Origin: Capniomyces stellatus
Taxonomy: Eukaryota; Kickxellomycota; Harpellomycetes; Harpellales; Legeriomycetaceae
Assembly: GCA_001661515.1 (NCBI GenBank)
Contig: LUVW01000023.1
Location: 124,001-188,000, forward strand
Direction: 5' to 3'
Length of the DNA stretch: 64,000 nt
Shown: one piece after another, positions 32,768 to 43,844 of the stretch
How the letters are laid out: each line of letters begins with the position of its first letter
How positions within the stretch are numbered: position 1 is the stretch's first letter
Made by a program: the position numbers and the translations under genes
The notes under the pieces: generated by a model
What the model was told of the DNA's origin: nothing
The model's database searches: none
Seen by the model: only the letters and a program-made list of their open reading frames with translations

Positions 32768-34777
32768 ATGATATTCAAGTCAAAATTCGAGCCTATTGAT
32801 ATACCAAACGTAGACGTTCCAGGGTTTATTTTTGCCTCGGGAAAGTATCACACAGAGATACTGAACAAGCAGACCGAGTTTGCTATTTACGACGCACCTT
32901 CAGGAAAGTCTTTCACGATCTACGAGCTGGAAGAAAACACAATAAAGTTTGCCTCAGGTCTAAAGAACAAACTTGGGTTCAAGAACAATGATGTGCTGCT
33001 TATATGTTGTCCCAACACTATATACTACCCTTTAGTAACCCTGGCAGCGCTTATGAATGGTGGTATCGCTTCTACAGCCAATCACACATACCTTGCAAGC
33101 GAGTTGGCATACCAGCTCAAGCACACCAACGCATCTATAGTGGTTACGCACTCTTCAATTCTCAAAGTTGCAAGAGAGGCTATTAGACTGTCGGGACTAG
33201 ACATACCAGATTCCAAAATCATATTGACAGACTTGTTTGGGAAAACCCATGGGTTTAAACGGATCGAGGATGTGTATTCTGATAAAAAGTTTGAAAGGTA
33301 TAAGATTAGCACCAAAAAGGAGGCCATGAATAAGACAGCATACATTTGCTTTTCGTCTGGCACTACAGGTAATTTTATTAGTGCTATTCAAATAAAAGAT
33401 ATAACACGGAATAGCTAACACATCCGATAGACTTGTGGCTGTTTAAAGCTTTTGGGACATTGGTCAATTTTGAGGAATTGATCAAGTTTGGAACTAACAA
33501 TGTTATTTACTTTTATTGGGATTTTATTTAGGGCTGCCAAAGGGTGTAATGTTGTCACACATGAATGTTGTATCTTGCATTATCCAGGCAGAACATTTTG
33601 GTACAATTAATAAGTGGTGGACGGATCAGGATAAAATGCATAGAATTGTAGGATTTTTGCCATTCTGCCACGTATCTGGGCTTAACGGGTCGTTAAACAT
33701 GGCGCTTTCGCGAGTAAGAAAGAATATTGGAGGAGAGATGGTGCTAATAAGAGCAACAGCTATAGTGTTAATTTGACTTTTTTTTTTTTTTTTGACAGTG
33801 GTGGTGGTTATGATAGTGGTGGGGGGAAGGGGATAATATACTAAATGCCGAAATAAATAAAAAATGTATATTAGGCCATTGGGGTGGTTGTAATGCCAAA
33901 GTATGAGACTCAGTTGTTTTTGGAGAATGTGCAAAAGTACAGAATAACCTTTGGATTCTCTGTTCCGCCTATATTTGTAAAGTTGATCAACTACAACAAC
34001 TTGGACAAGTACGATTTAAGCTCTTTGCAGCTAATGACTACTGGGGCAGCACCGATGGGATCCGCGTTGCTTGAGAGGGTGGTAAAGACGCTAAAGATCA
34101 ATATTTACCAGTCCTATGGAATGTCTGAGGCTAGTCGAGGCACTGTGATCAGCAGTGAGAGGTTTAACAAACATGGCTCTATTGGTGTTCTATATGTCAA
34201 CATGGAGGCCAAAGTCGTAGACGAGGATGGCTTAGAGCTTGGCCCCAACGAAACTGGGGAGCTGTGCTTTAGAGGCACAAATATAATGAAGGGCTACTTG
34301 GATAATGAAAAGGCGACTAGAGAAACCATTGATAAAGATGGATTTTTAATTACTGGCGATATTGGGCATATTGACCAAGATGGGTATGTTTTTATCAGCG
34401 ACCGTAAAAAGGAGCTCATCAAGTACAAGGGCAACCAGGTGGCTCCAGCAGAGTTAGAGGGAATATTAGGTAGCCATCTAGACGTTGCAGACTGTGCCGT
34501 GATAGGAATATACTTGGAAGAACAGGCAACCGAGGTTCCAAAAGCATACGTCGTGCTGTCATCTAAACACTCAAACAGCTCTGATCGCGAAAAGCAAGAC
34601 GTTTTGGACAACCTTAACACTTGGTTTAGCAGTAAAGTCAGCAACAATAAAAAGTTGCGCGGAGGATTGGAGCTTATTGAAGAGATACCAAAGAGTGGTT
34701 CAGGCAAAATACTCCGTAGAGAGTTGGTAAAAATCAACGCGGCCAAGGCTCTTGGAAACAAAAACCCAAAGCTTTAG
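32768..34777 (+). CDS. AMP-forming acyl-CoA ligase, 4-coumarate-CoA ligase-like, copy A
   Basis: ANL-superfamily enzyme that activates a carboxylate as acyl-AMP and then forms the CoA thioester. Exons 32768-33368, 33532-33713 and 33875-34777 (601, 182 and 903 nt) give 561 residues. Motifs: the AMP/P-loop FSSGTTGLPKGV split by intron 1 in phase 1, MTTGAAPMG, YGMSEAS (usually YGMTE), ELCFRGTNIMKGY, TGDIGHIDQDGYVFISDRKKE, IKYKGNQVAPAELE and PKSGSGKILRREL with the catalytic Lys. Overall shape is 4CL/luciferase-like with an N-terminal DIPNVDVPGFIF segment. The C-terminus NPKL is a weak variant of a peroxisomal PTS1. Substrate is not predictable from the sequence. It lies tail-to-tail with copy B. 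Confidence 0.9.
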
Positions 34778-35146
34778 CAACCTTAAGTTTTAATATTTAA
34801 TCCAGCTACCAATACAGAAGCTTTGGCCGTTTTAACGGGGCTTGTGTGTATAAGTTTACTAGCGTTAAATCCGCAAACAGCTATATAGTGTTTGTAGGAT
34901 TTGCAAAAAAAAGGGAGGGGTGTAGTAGTATTTTGTATAAGCCTATGAGTTACTGAAACGCAAATTCTTTATTATTTTTATTCAGCTTTTTAATAAAAAA
35001 AATCAACTATACGAATGTAAAACCAAACATTTGCCGAGCTTTTGATACAAAATACCAAATAAAAGCGTGTGTAAAGTGGTTGCCATAATAGTGATAATGC
35101 GATACCGGAAGTGGCAGAAAACGAACATAATAACGAGGTGGGTTCG
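34778..35146. other. Short spacer between tail-to-tail ligase genes
   Basis: 369 nt of AT-rich 3' flanking sequence shared by the converging copies A and B. No feature is recognised. Confidence 0.6.
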
Positions 35147-37146
35147 TTAAAGCTTCGGGTTCTTTTTGGCAAGCTCGTTGGCTGTGTGCATTTTCAGCAA
35201 GTCTTTTCTAAGAATCTTGCCAGAAGCACTTTTGGGAATGACGCTGATTAGCTCCAACCCGCCTCTCAACTTTTTAATGGGGGCAACGTTGGAGTTAAAC
35301 CAGGTCTCGACATTTTTTCGAGCCTGTTCTCGTTGGATGGCAGACGATTTGGCATGCTTGGCGGATAATACAACGTAGGCCTTTGGGACCTCGGTTGCCT
35401 GTTCTTCCAAGTATATTCCTATCACGGCACAGTCTGCAACGTCTAGGTTGCTGAGTAACTTGGCCTCTAACTCTGCTGGAGCTACTTGGTTGCCCTTATA
35501 CTTGATGAGTTCCTTTTTACGGTCACTGATAAACATGAATCCGTCCTCATCGATGTACCCAATGTCACCGGTATAACAAAACCCATCTGAATGGATCATT
35601 TCCTTGGTTGCCTTTTCGTTGTTCAAGTACCCTTTCATCACATTTGGCCCTCTGAAGCAAAGCTCTCCTGTCTGGTTTGGGCCCAGTTCATTGTCATCAT
35701 CGTCAACAACTTTAGCCTCGGTGTTGCAGAGAATCACACCAATGGCAGCGTGTTTAAAGTATTTGTGGCTAGTCACAACCGTTGCAGGGCTTGTTTCTGT
35801 CATGCCATAGGATTGGATAACGTTTATTCCAAGCTTTTTAATAACCCTGTCTTGCAGCTCAACGCCCATTGGCGCTGCCCCAGTAGTCATGATATCCAAC
35901 GAACTCAGATCGTATTTTTCGGTAAGCTCACTGTTTACCAAGTCTATGAAAATTGGCGGAACTGTGTAACAGAATGTGACCTTGTACTTTTCGATGTTCT
36001 CTAAAAATACTTTGGTGCTATATCTTGGTATTGAAACAATCCCAATACCCTATTCCCAGTTTAGCAGAATCGCCTTTAAAACAAATTCAGCACTTCACAA
36101 GCTGTATGACTGTAAAAATACTGCACTAAGAGCAAATAGAAGGGGATGATTTTTTAATAAAAACATCAATTTACCCTTGCCAGTCCCAAACACATTATAC
36201 AAGTTATACCAGTGATATGATAAAACGGCAAAACGGCCACATATCTGTAAGTCTTGCTATAGTCGTCAAACCAACCGTTAACATGGCTAAAGTTTTCCAT
36301 TTGGCTCACATTCGAGATGATGTTTTTGTGAGTTAGCATCACTCCTTTTGGTAGCCCTGAACCATAAAATCATTATTCCAACGCATTTTATTTTAGTAAA
36401 TAAAAAAAGTACGTGTAGAAGCATAAAACAAAGCAACACAGAACAAAACAAAACAAGGCAAGGCGAGGCAATGTAATGCAATTATGTTTATTTAAGCACA
36501 CACTTGACGCCTTTATATTTTAAAAAATGCTGTGTATATGGTTACCTGTTGTTCCAGAGGAGTAGCATAGGAAGGCGACTTTGTTTTCAGCTTCCTCTTT
36601 GGTGGTGATCTTGTAAGGGGTAAAAGGGATGTCAGAGTACACATCCTCAACTCTTTTAAAGCTTCCTGTGCGGCCATGGACATCTGTCAAAATAATTTTC
36701 GAGTCAGGGATATTTAGGCCTGATTGTTTTATAGCCTCCCTGGCTACCTCAAGCGAATCAGAGATAGTAACTACAACTGTGGCATTTGTGTGTTTGAGCT
36801 GGTAGGCCAGCTCATGGGCTAGATACGTTGGGTTTGCTGTTGTTGCAATGCCCCCGTTCATTATAGCTCCTAAACAAACAATGGGGTAGTACATGGAGTT
36901 TGTAGAAAACACAAGCATTACATCGTTGTTCTTGAAGCCCAAGTTGTTTCTAAGTCCAGAGGCAAACTTGATAGTATCTCTTTCAACCTGTTCAATGGTG
37001 AGTGATACTCCGCTGGGACCATCGCAAATAGCAAAAGTGTTTGGGTTTGTCTTGCGTTTAGCATGGACCTTAGACTGCTCAAAAATAAAGCTCGGGAGGT
37101 CGATGTTTGGGATCTCAATTGGCGCAAATTTGGATTTGAATATCAT
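35147..37146 (-). CDS. AMP-forming acyl-CoA ligase, 4-coumarate-CoA ligase-like, copy B
   Basis: Paralog of copy A on the opposite strand. Exons 37146-36546, 36356-36175 and 36049-35147 have exactly the same lengths (601, 182, 903) and intron phases, giving 561 residues. Motifs: CYSSGTTGLPKGV across intron 1, MTTGAAPMG, canonical YGMTETSPATV, TGDIGYIDEDGFMFISDRKKE, PKSASGKILRKDL. The C-terminus is NPKL, as in copy A. The start is the ATG at 37144-37146 (MIFKSKFAPIEIPNID), which aligns with MIFKSKFEPIDIPNVD in copy A. All motifs are intact, so it should be active. Reaction as for copy A; a different substrate or expression pattern is possible. Confidence 0.9.
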
Positions 37147-39125
37147 TTTGGCTTTCCTTTGTTCTTTTAATGGTACAATTTTAAGTATAAATATCCAATG
37201 CAATATTAGCTATGGAATAATTAAAGCTTGTTTGTTAATGGACTGTACCAAAGGCTAAAGTATATATTTATAATATTTATCCTTGTTTTCGTAATTTATT
37301 TGGATGTTTCAGCTTGGTTGAAGCTGTAGCCGAAATAGTAGATATTAGTTGTCATCGCTCTTTTAATAATTGCACCTAATATCTCCTTATTTTCCTAATA
37401 CCACCCGAATGCTCACAAGGGGCTAGAAATAGTGGAATAATCACTCAAGTTTTGTTAGTTGTTTCAGGATTAAACTAACTGAAGCAAATTTCACACCAAC
37501 CCGTAATTGACTATTTAAGCAGATAAAACGGTATATGTAGACTCCTAGAACATTGGAGCTGATTTAATGAATGCATACATGTCTCTTTGTTGATACTTGG
37601 ATGTTAGACATACGCTTATGTGCTTGAATAGTCACTTTTTTAGATTTTATTTTTTGTAACTATAGTTGGACCGGTAAAAGCAAACGCAACGATATTGTAC
37701 ATCAAAGAGTATTTATAGCGTATAATAACGGATTGAACGTATTTTTGTTACTATACGTATACTGGCACCAACACTAGAATATACTCATAGCAAACGGCCC
37801 AACTCGCTTAGCTTTGCTTCAAGGCAACAACAAAATTCATTTATAGTCTAAAATGTATTAGCAAGCACAACTCAACATTGTGCACATGCAGATGAAAGTA
37901 AACAATAAGACAGTTAAGTTTGTCACATGTTGAGTCAAGTTTCATCCAATATAAATGTTATAATAAAAATTAACTAGCATATCGTTAACTTTCCTGTCAA
38001 TAAAAAAAATTAACTAGTATTTCAATTGAAAAAAATACTAACTAGAATAATAAGGAATTTATTACCAGCGTTTAAAATAGAAAAGTCAATCAATAATTAG
38101 TGGAAGAATCGATCAATCTAAATAAAAATATTGCGAATAGAATCGTAAATGTTGATATTGGACTAAAAAGGTTGGAATTAAAAGCCAGTTCAATTGACTA
38201 ATAAACTGATGAAACATAAAAATATCGAGACTCGGCTCCTTAAAAAAAAAATAGCAAAGCTTATGATTAAGTGAAGAATGGTCCTCCTGATTAGCTGAAT
38301 TTTAAAAAAAAAGCAAATGATGGAATTGATTAGCTGGCTAATAAAAGAAATAAAGCAAATATTACAAAAATTAGGGAATGAAAGAGGTAAAAGGAGGGTA
38401 ATTAAATATTAAAACAATTAAACTGAAGCTAAATAGAGACAGAATTGATAAAAAAAAAAAGGTTATAAACGAAAGCAGAGATGGAATAATAAATAAAATA
38501 ATAAATGAATAAAAGAAATGGGCAAAGGTCAACTGATAAATCGAGTGTTTGCAAATAGTGCAGAAATGTAATTCGTTAAAGAACGCAAATTAAAGGTTGA
38601 TAAAACAGTACAATAGCCTATTTCAGCCAAAGGTTATGAGAGACAAATTGACGGGATATTATTTAGTGAAACGCTAATAAACAAAAAAATTATCCAATAG
38701 AGCCGCGCTGTTTTTTAAAAAATTTGTTTTTCTTACTAATCCGTTCGATAATCGGTTATTGCTATTAATTTTAAACAGATGCTCAGGGTGGAGTTACGAT
38801 TCTGTTACAGATTGTAAAGAGAAAAAAAAACTAATCTACAAAAAACAAAGTAACTAAAAGGGAAAATGGAAAACGATAAAAGAAAGCAAATGGGGCGAAA
38901 GTGGGAAAATTCAATAATCGAAGATCAAAACCATTCCCTTTGAACGTTAGTATACTTGTTTAGATTGTTAATTTTAATAAGAGTATTAACCTTGTGCTAT
39001 TGTTAACGATCTATAATCTAATTTATTCATTCAGAAAAAAGGAGCAAACTAGCTAAAACGAAAGTCAAAATCAGCTCTTAATAGTTACCTTCAAACAGGG
39101 TTTGAAAGTAAAGGGTAAAGCAAAC
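37147..39125. other. AT-rich intergenic region between divergent genes
   Basis: 2 kb between the start of ligase copy B and the start of the first PFF1-like gene. Many A-runs and GATTAATAA-like sequences, but no gene. A TATAAATA/TATTTATA element lies at 37186-37193, about 40-47 nt upstream of the copy B ATG. Confidence 0.5.
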
Positions 39126-42100
39126 ATGACGGACGCATCAAAGTATGAGAGTTCTTCGGACCATTACAGAAAAAGTGACAGTATAATAAACAACCACAAG
39201 GATGAAAAAACATCGACAATCAAGAGTGCTATTTTGTACTACGTATCAATTTTGATAGTGTATTCAGTGATGATATCAATTGTTGTTGGTGTTAGACTAA
39301 AGAACAACACATACTCGCCACCCGATAAGTATATCTACGAACCAAACACCAACCCTAAACATGACATCACACCACCAGAGGCTGGCAATGTCACCGAGTT
39401 CAGAGCAGACATAGCCTATGAGCATTTGAGATACATTGCAAGAAGACCACATCCATGGAACACCGTGGCCAATGAAGAAAACAGACAATATATAATCGAG
39501 ACCTTGAAAGAGATACAGACTATTGCCGAAAGCAAAGGAGTAAAGCTGGAGATCGTGTCATCGGATCCAACGGCATTCACCAGCATTGATACAAAAGACA
39601 AAACCATCAATACCATTGGTTCAAACAAATCTGCTCGTCGGAGCTCCTATGTTGAGGGCAGAAACGTGCTGGCTAGAGTGATTGGAAAGTCAGGCACACC
39701 AGACAACTCACTTTTGATTAGTAGCCATTTAGACTCGGTGCAAGCAAGTATGGGAGCAACAGATGATGGTGTCTGTGGTGCAGTAATGATTGAGATGATT
39801 CGACACCTGGTCCACAACCAACCTAAGAATACCGTTGTGTTCAACTTTAACGATGGTGAGGAAATAGGACTATACGGAGCTCTGGCATTCATCAACCACC
39901 CATGGGCAAAGACGGTCAAGGCGTTTATAAACATGGAGGGTGCTGGTGCTGGAGGGCCTGCAATGGTGTTCCAAGCAACCAATCTCGACCTGGTGTCCAA
40001 ATATGGATNTGTTGAGGGCAGAAACGTGCTGGCTAGAGTGATTGGAAAGTCAGGCACACCAGACAACTCACTTTTGATTAGTAGCCATTTAGACTCGGTG
40101 CAAGCAAGTATGGGAGCAACAGATGATGGTGTCTGTGGTGCAGTAATGATTGAGATGATTCGACACCTGGTCCACAACCAACCTAAGAATACCGTTGTGT
40201 TCAACTTTAACGATGGTGAGGAAATAGGACTATACGGAGCTCTGGCATTCATCAACCACCCATGGGCAAAGACGGTCAAGGCGTTTATAAACATGGAGGG
40301 TGCTGGTGCTGGAGGGCCTGCAATGGTGTTCCAAGCAACCAATCTCGACCTGGTGTCCAAATATGGAAAGTACAACAAGGACTATGTGTACAGATGGAGA
40401 CCACACGGAAACGTGTTTGCGAATGATGCCTTCAAACTTGGGCTGATTAGTTCAGACACGGATTTTTCGGTGTATGTGGCCTATGGGATTCCAGGACTTG
40501 ATATCGCATTTTACGAGCGAAGATCGGTTTACCACACCAACTTGGATAACCTTGCAAACATGCCTATTGGAAGCGTGAACCAGGTTGGATCAACAGTCCT
40601 CAATGCCATCAAGTCAATCACAGACGATGACGAGTACATGAAAAGACCAAGAGGAAGTACCAACAACCCTTCAATTTACTATGACATCATTGGAACCACG
40701 TTTGTTACGCATAGTTTTGGAGTGTTGATAGCAATTTATGTTTCGCTAATGGTGATTATTGTGGCAGGGTCGATCTTTTTGATTATTTACGGAAAGAAGC
40801 GAAACAGTAGACGTGAGAGCAATTTAATCAGATTCACCGGGGAAGATTGCGCGGTTTCGGCTTGGGCCATTGTCAGAGGATTCCTTTTCACTTGTCTGGC
40901 TATCGTGATGTCAATCCTGGTCAGTTATCTGATTGGTTTGATATACGGAGCGTCAAACAACATGTCGGTTTATGGATCTACTTACATTGTTGTGGCAACT
41001 CATATTTTTGGAAACCTGTTTGCCATGGGTATGGTCTGCTATTTGTACCTCCTCGTTGAGGACAATATCAAAGGGCCATCCAGGGTGACGGACAGATTTG
41101 TGAGGTCTCGAGTCATGACTTACAGTCAAGTGTACATCTGGTTCTTTGGCATGCTTCTCGGATGTGTTGCAGCAGGGCTTAGGGGAATTGGGATGCTTTA
41201 CTATACAGTTTACTATGGCTCATTCGCTATTGTTGCTGCGGTATGGGCTTGCTTTGTTGAACCTTATTTTGCAAAAAACTCAATTACTCAATACATTACC
41301 TGGACCATGCGTTTGATAGTTATTGTTGCAGTTCCATCACTATTTACCATGGATCTTTGTAACACCTTGATTAGCGGATTAGGACAAACTGTCATTGACG
41401 GAACACCTGCATATTTTATCAGCATTTTGTTTGGATTCCTTACAACCACAATCATCACAACCTCAATTCCATTTATTGTCATACCAGGCAGAACCCACTT
41501 GTTACGTTCATCGTTGGTTGTGTTTGTGATCTTTGGAGCTTTGTTGGCTGTTTCGATAGTAAAAACACCATACAGTTCCTACAATCCAAACCACATCTAC
41601 TTTAATGGCTACTACAACGTCGACAACAACACCGAGTCCATCAGCTTGGTTTCCAACGACAAAATACCTGATGTCCTGAGCATGTTTGATAAAAAGTACG
41701 GCCCTCATGCTAACGTTGAAAGCGTTGTTTACGAAAAGACCAAGTCAAAGAGGTATTTGTCCACAATCACGGGTGATTACGGGTTCGTCAAATCGTTCAA
41801 CGAATCAAACACATCAATGGTTTCATACAAGTTGTCACGAGACATTCCAGCCGACTTTGTTGGCCCCACAGCGAACAAGGCCAACGGGTATCTCATATAC
41901 ATCAGTGCGCCAAGATCGCAGATATGCGAAATAGCAACCACAAACAAGCCAGCTTATGGCTACGTGATTCCACAGTACGGAGACGGAATTGGACCAAATC
42001 CATCGCTAAACTACACATCGCCTCTAGTTTCGCCACCAAATGTCACTGAGACTATTGTTGATAGCAAAAAGTCAAGATTCCAGAGCTATGGCCTCAATGT

Positions 42101-42350
42101 TCCAGAGGGCTGTTGCCAGTCTATTTTTATGCTTTCCAGGGCTATTCAGGGTGAGTTTGTTGTTTATCTTGAACATGATGGCAGTGGATTGGGACAAACA
42201 TTCCTTCAGTGCCATTATGGTGAGATCCAAACTCTTATCAAGCCAGTGCAGGAACTGAACAACACTATCGCCAACACTGACTCTGCTTTTGGATCCGATC
42301 ATGGTGCTTCTGGGCAGCTTAAAATCTCTACTGAAATCAAGTTTACATAA
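39126..42350 (+). CDS. PFF1-like vacuolar membrane M28 metalloprotease, copy 1 (assembly duplication inside)
   Basis: Membrane-anchored zinc peptidase of family M28 resembling yeast Pff1. Start is ATG 39126 (MTDASKYESS). One hydrophobic helix (about residues 35-58) precedes a lumenal M28 domain, a multi-helix membrane region, and a C-terminal lumenal domain. Zinc/catalytic residues: H201 (SSHLDSV), D213/D214 (ATDDG), E245-E246 (NDGEE), then NMEGAG and a late His in VYHTNLDN. As given, the frame reads 1074 residues with one X, because 39650-40007 is repeated at 40010-40367 around an N at 40009. Removing 360 nt leaves 954 residues, close to Pff1's usual length. It is the convergent partner of copy 2, with a trypsin-like gene between. 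Confidence 0.9.
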   Translation: MTDASKYESSSDHYRKSDSIINNHKDEKTSTIKSAILYYVSILIVYSVMISIVVGVRLKNNTYSPPDKYIYEPNTNPKHDITPPEAGNVTEFRADIAYEHLRYIARRPHPWNTVANEENRQYIIETLKEIQTIAESKGVKLEIVSSDPTAFTSIDTKDKTINTIGSNKSARRSSYVEGRNVLARVIGKSGTPDNSLLISSHLDSVQASMGATDDGVCGAVMIEMIRHLVHNQPKNTVVFNFNDGEEIGLYGALAFINHPWAKTVKAFINMEGAGAGGPAMVFQATNLDLVSKYGXVEGRNVLARVIGKSGTPDNSLLISSHLDSVQASMGATDDGVCGAVMIEMIRHLVHNQPKNTVVFNFNDGEEIGLYGALAFINHPWAKTVKAFINMEGAGAGGPAMVFQATNLDLVSKYGKYNKDYVYRWRPHGNVFANDAFKLGLISSDTDFSVYVAYGIPGLDIAFYERRSVYHTNLDNLANMPIGSVNQVGSTVLNAIKSITDDDEYMKRPRGSTNNPSIYYDIIGTTFVTHSFGVLIAIYVSLMVIIVAGSIFLIIYGKKRNSRRESNLIRFTGEDCAVSAWAIVRGFLFTCLAIVMSILVSYLIGLIYGASNNMSVYGSTYIVVATHIFGNLFAMGMVCYLYLLVEDNIKGPSRVTDRFVRSRVMTYSQVYIWFFGMLLGCVAAGLRGIGMLYYTVYYGSFAIVAAVWACFVEPYFAKNSITQYITWTMRLIVIVAVPSLFTMDLCNTLISGLGQTVIDGTPAYFISILFGFLTTTIITTSIPFIVIPGRTHLLRSSLVVFVIFGALLAVSIVKTPYSSYNPNHIYFNGYYNVDNNTESISLVSNDKIPDVLSMFDKKYGPHANVESVVYEKTKSKRYLSTITGDYGFVKSFNESNTSMVSYKLSRDIPADFVGPTANKANGYLIYISAPRSQICEIATTNKPAYGYVIPQYGDGIGPNPSLNYTSPLVSPPNVTETIVDSKKSRFQSYGLNVPEGCCQSIFMLSRAIQGEFVVYLEHDGSGLGQTFLQCHYGEIQTLIKPVQELNNTIANTDSAFGSDHGASGQLKISTEIKFT
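39650..40367 (+). repeat. 358-bp direct duplication around an N (probable assembly artefact)
   Basis: 39650-40007 and 40010-40367 are identical as read, separated by TN. The segment covers catalytic residues that should occur once in an M28 peptidase, and the same region is identical in the second gene copy. An unmerged contig overlap is the simplest explanation. Confidence 0.9.
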
Positions 42351-42620
42351 TCTTATAACGCTTTACTTTTATTTTCTCTATTAACTTGGATTTTTAACCC
42401 TAGGTTTTCCTCGCGACTATATTATGCTTGAGTTTAAATTTATTAATTATTCTCCAATTTTGTTTAATTTAAATTCTTTAATACTCTATCTCGTTCTGGT
42501 AAAAAAATAACGTCGTTTCACAATTAACCGTAGTCTTTTTCTATGATTTTTATTTCTAATAATTAGCTGTTTAACCAAAAGTAGTCGAAGGTTTAAAAGG
42601 ATAAAGTCAATTAAAAGCAA

Positions 42621-43844
42621 TCATACTAATAGGGCGTACGCTATAATTGCATAGAAAGTACAATATATGCTAAAAGTTGCTGTGTAGCTGGCGGCAGATC
42701 CCACGCCGCTGTCTTTGTTGGTGGAGGATCCAGTGTTTGTGTTTGTTGTGGCAGTGGTGTTTGTTGTGGCAGTGGTATTTTCGGAGTTTGTAGTGTTAGA
42801 CGATTTGGTTGAACCATCTGTGCTAGTTGTTTTTGTTGAGCCTGTAGAGCTTGTTGTGCTAACTTTACTAGAGGTGGTTTCGGCTGTTGTGGTGCTCTTT
42901 GAATCTGAGGAACTCAAAAAATTATTTTTACCGATTTTGGTTACAGACGAAATCCAGTCAAGAAAATATATAATATGAGAATAGTACGCAACACCGCCTT
43001 CCAGTCCACAGTCAGGACGTTCGGAATCACCGGGGGCGTTTCCCATGCTTGTAATGCCCACCAGGAGAGTTTTTCCATTGTTTTTATACACCAAAGGTCC
43101 ACCGGAATCTCCATAACACGTGTCTTGTCCGTTCTTGTTGAGCGTGCAGACAAGTGAGTCGCTGTTGTTTATCCAGTTTTTGTTTAGTGTTTTACAGCTT
43201 GTTGCAGAGGATACGTCTAGTTGAACTTGATTTAAAGTAGACGCGACGGTTTGGTCTTTACTATTCGTTGTTACTCCCCAACCAGCTGCTGTGACAGACA
43301 TGTTGTCAAAGATTTCACCATCAAACACAGCAACAGGAGTCGCAACACTTGATGGGATAGCCGAAGAAAGTATGATGACACCAATGTCGTTCTTTAAAGA
43401 GTTACGGCTGAACTGTGGATTAACAACTATCTGCTTGGGAGTGTATCTCTTTGTGTTAGTTTCAATGTTATTTATGCTTCCTACAGAAACTCTGATTGCT
43501 TCTGGTTTGTGTGCACTACCGTCAGGATTGATAAGACAGTGCGCAGCTGTCACAACAACCGTGTCCGACAATAGTGCTCCAGCACACGCTTCGCTACTAC
43601 CATTAAACTGTATGTAGATGAATGTTGCAAATGGAAAGTCCTCCAGCTTTGCTGGTGTTCCATTTATTACCCTAGCATTGCTCGACACCTTGGCTGAATC
43701 GTTCTGTTCTGTAATATTTCCGGCAAAAGCGATATCAGCTGTTGCACCGCTAGCAGGTCTAGGGAAGGCATACGCTTTGGCAAGCAGGGCTGAAAAAACG
43801 CCTAGCGTCAAGTAGCCACTTTTTATAGAAATGGATATTTGCAT
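42621..43844 (-). CDS. Secreted trypsin-like serine protease with Ser/Thr stalk and probable GPI tail
   Basis: 407-residue S1 (chymotrypsin-fold) protease. Signal peptide is about residues 1-26 (YLTLGVFSALLAKAYA), followed by a propeptide of about 32 residues ending at R58. The mature start would be VINGTPAKLEDFPFA. The catalytic triad is complete: H102 (TAAHC), D153 (KNDIGV) and S247 (GDSGGP). D241 in QDTCYGDSGGP sits at the specificity position, predicting cleavage after Arg/Lys. After the domain (about residue 300) comes an 80-residue Ser/Thr/Asn-rich stalk and a hydrophobic C-terminus (FSIYCTFYAIIAYALLV), typical of GPI-anchored fungal wall proteins. Single exon. It lies between the two PFF1-like copies, 270 nt from the stop of copy 1. 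Role in nutrition or host contact is inference. Confidence 0.92.
   Translation of the reverse strand: MQISISIKSGYLTLGVFSALLAKAYAFPRPASGATADIAFAGNITEQNDSAKVSSNARVINGTPAKLEDFPFATFIYIQFNGSSEACAGALLSDTVVVTAAHCLINPDGSAHKPEAIRVSVGSINNIETNTKRYTPKQIVVNPQFSRNSLKNDIGVIILSSAIPSSVATPVAVFDGEIFDNMSVTAAGWGVTTNSKDQTVASTLNQVQLDVSSATSCKTLNKNWINNSDSLVCTLNKNGQDTCYGDSGGPLVYKNNGKTLLVGITSMGNAPGDSERPDCGLEGGVAYYSHIIYFLDWISSVTKIGKNNFLSSSDSKSTTTAETTSSKVSTTSSTGSTKTTSTDGSTKSSNTTNSENTTATTNTTATTNTNTGSSTNKDSGVGSAASYTATFSIYCTFYAIIAYALLV

Noticed and set aside
39647..40378. Long antisense frames across the M28 catalytic segment of both PFF1-like genes
   Set aside because: They mirror the codon bias of the real genes on the other strand and appear in both paralogs only because the sequence is identical.
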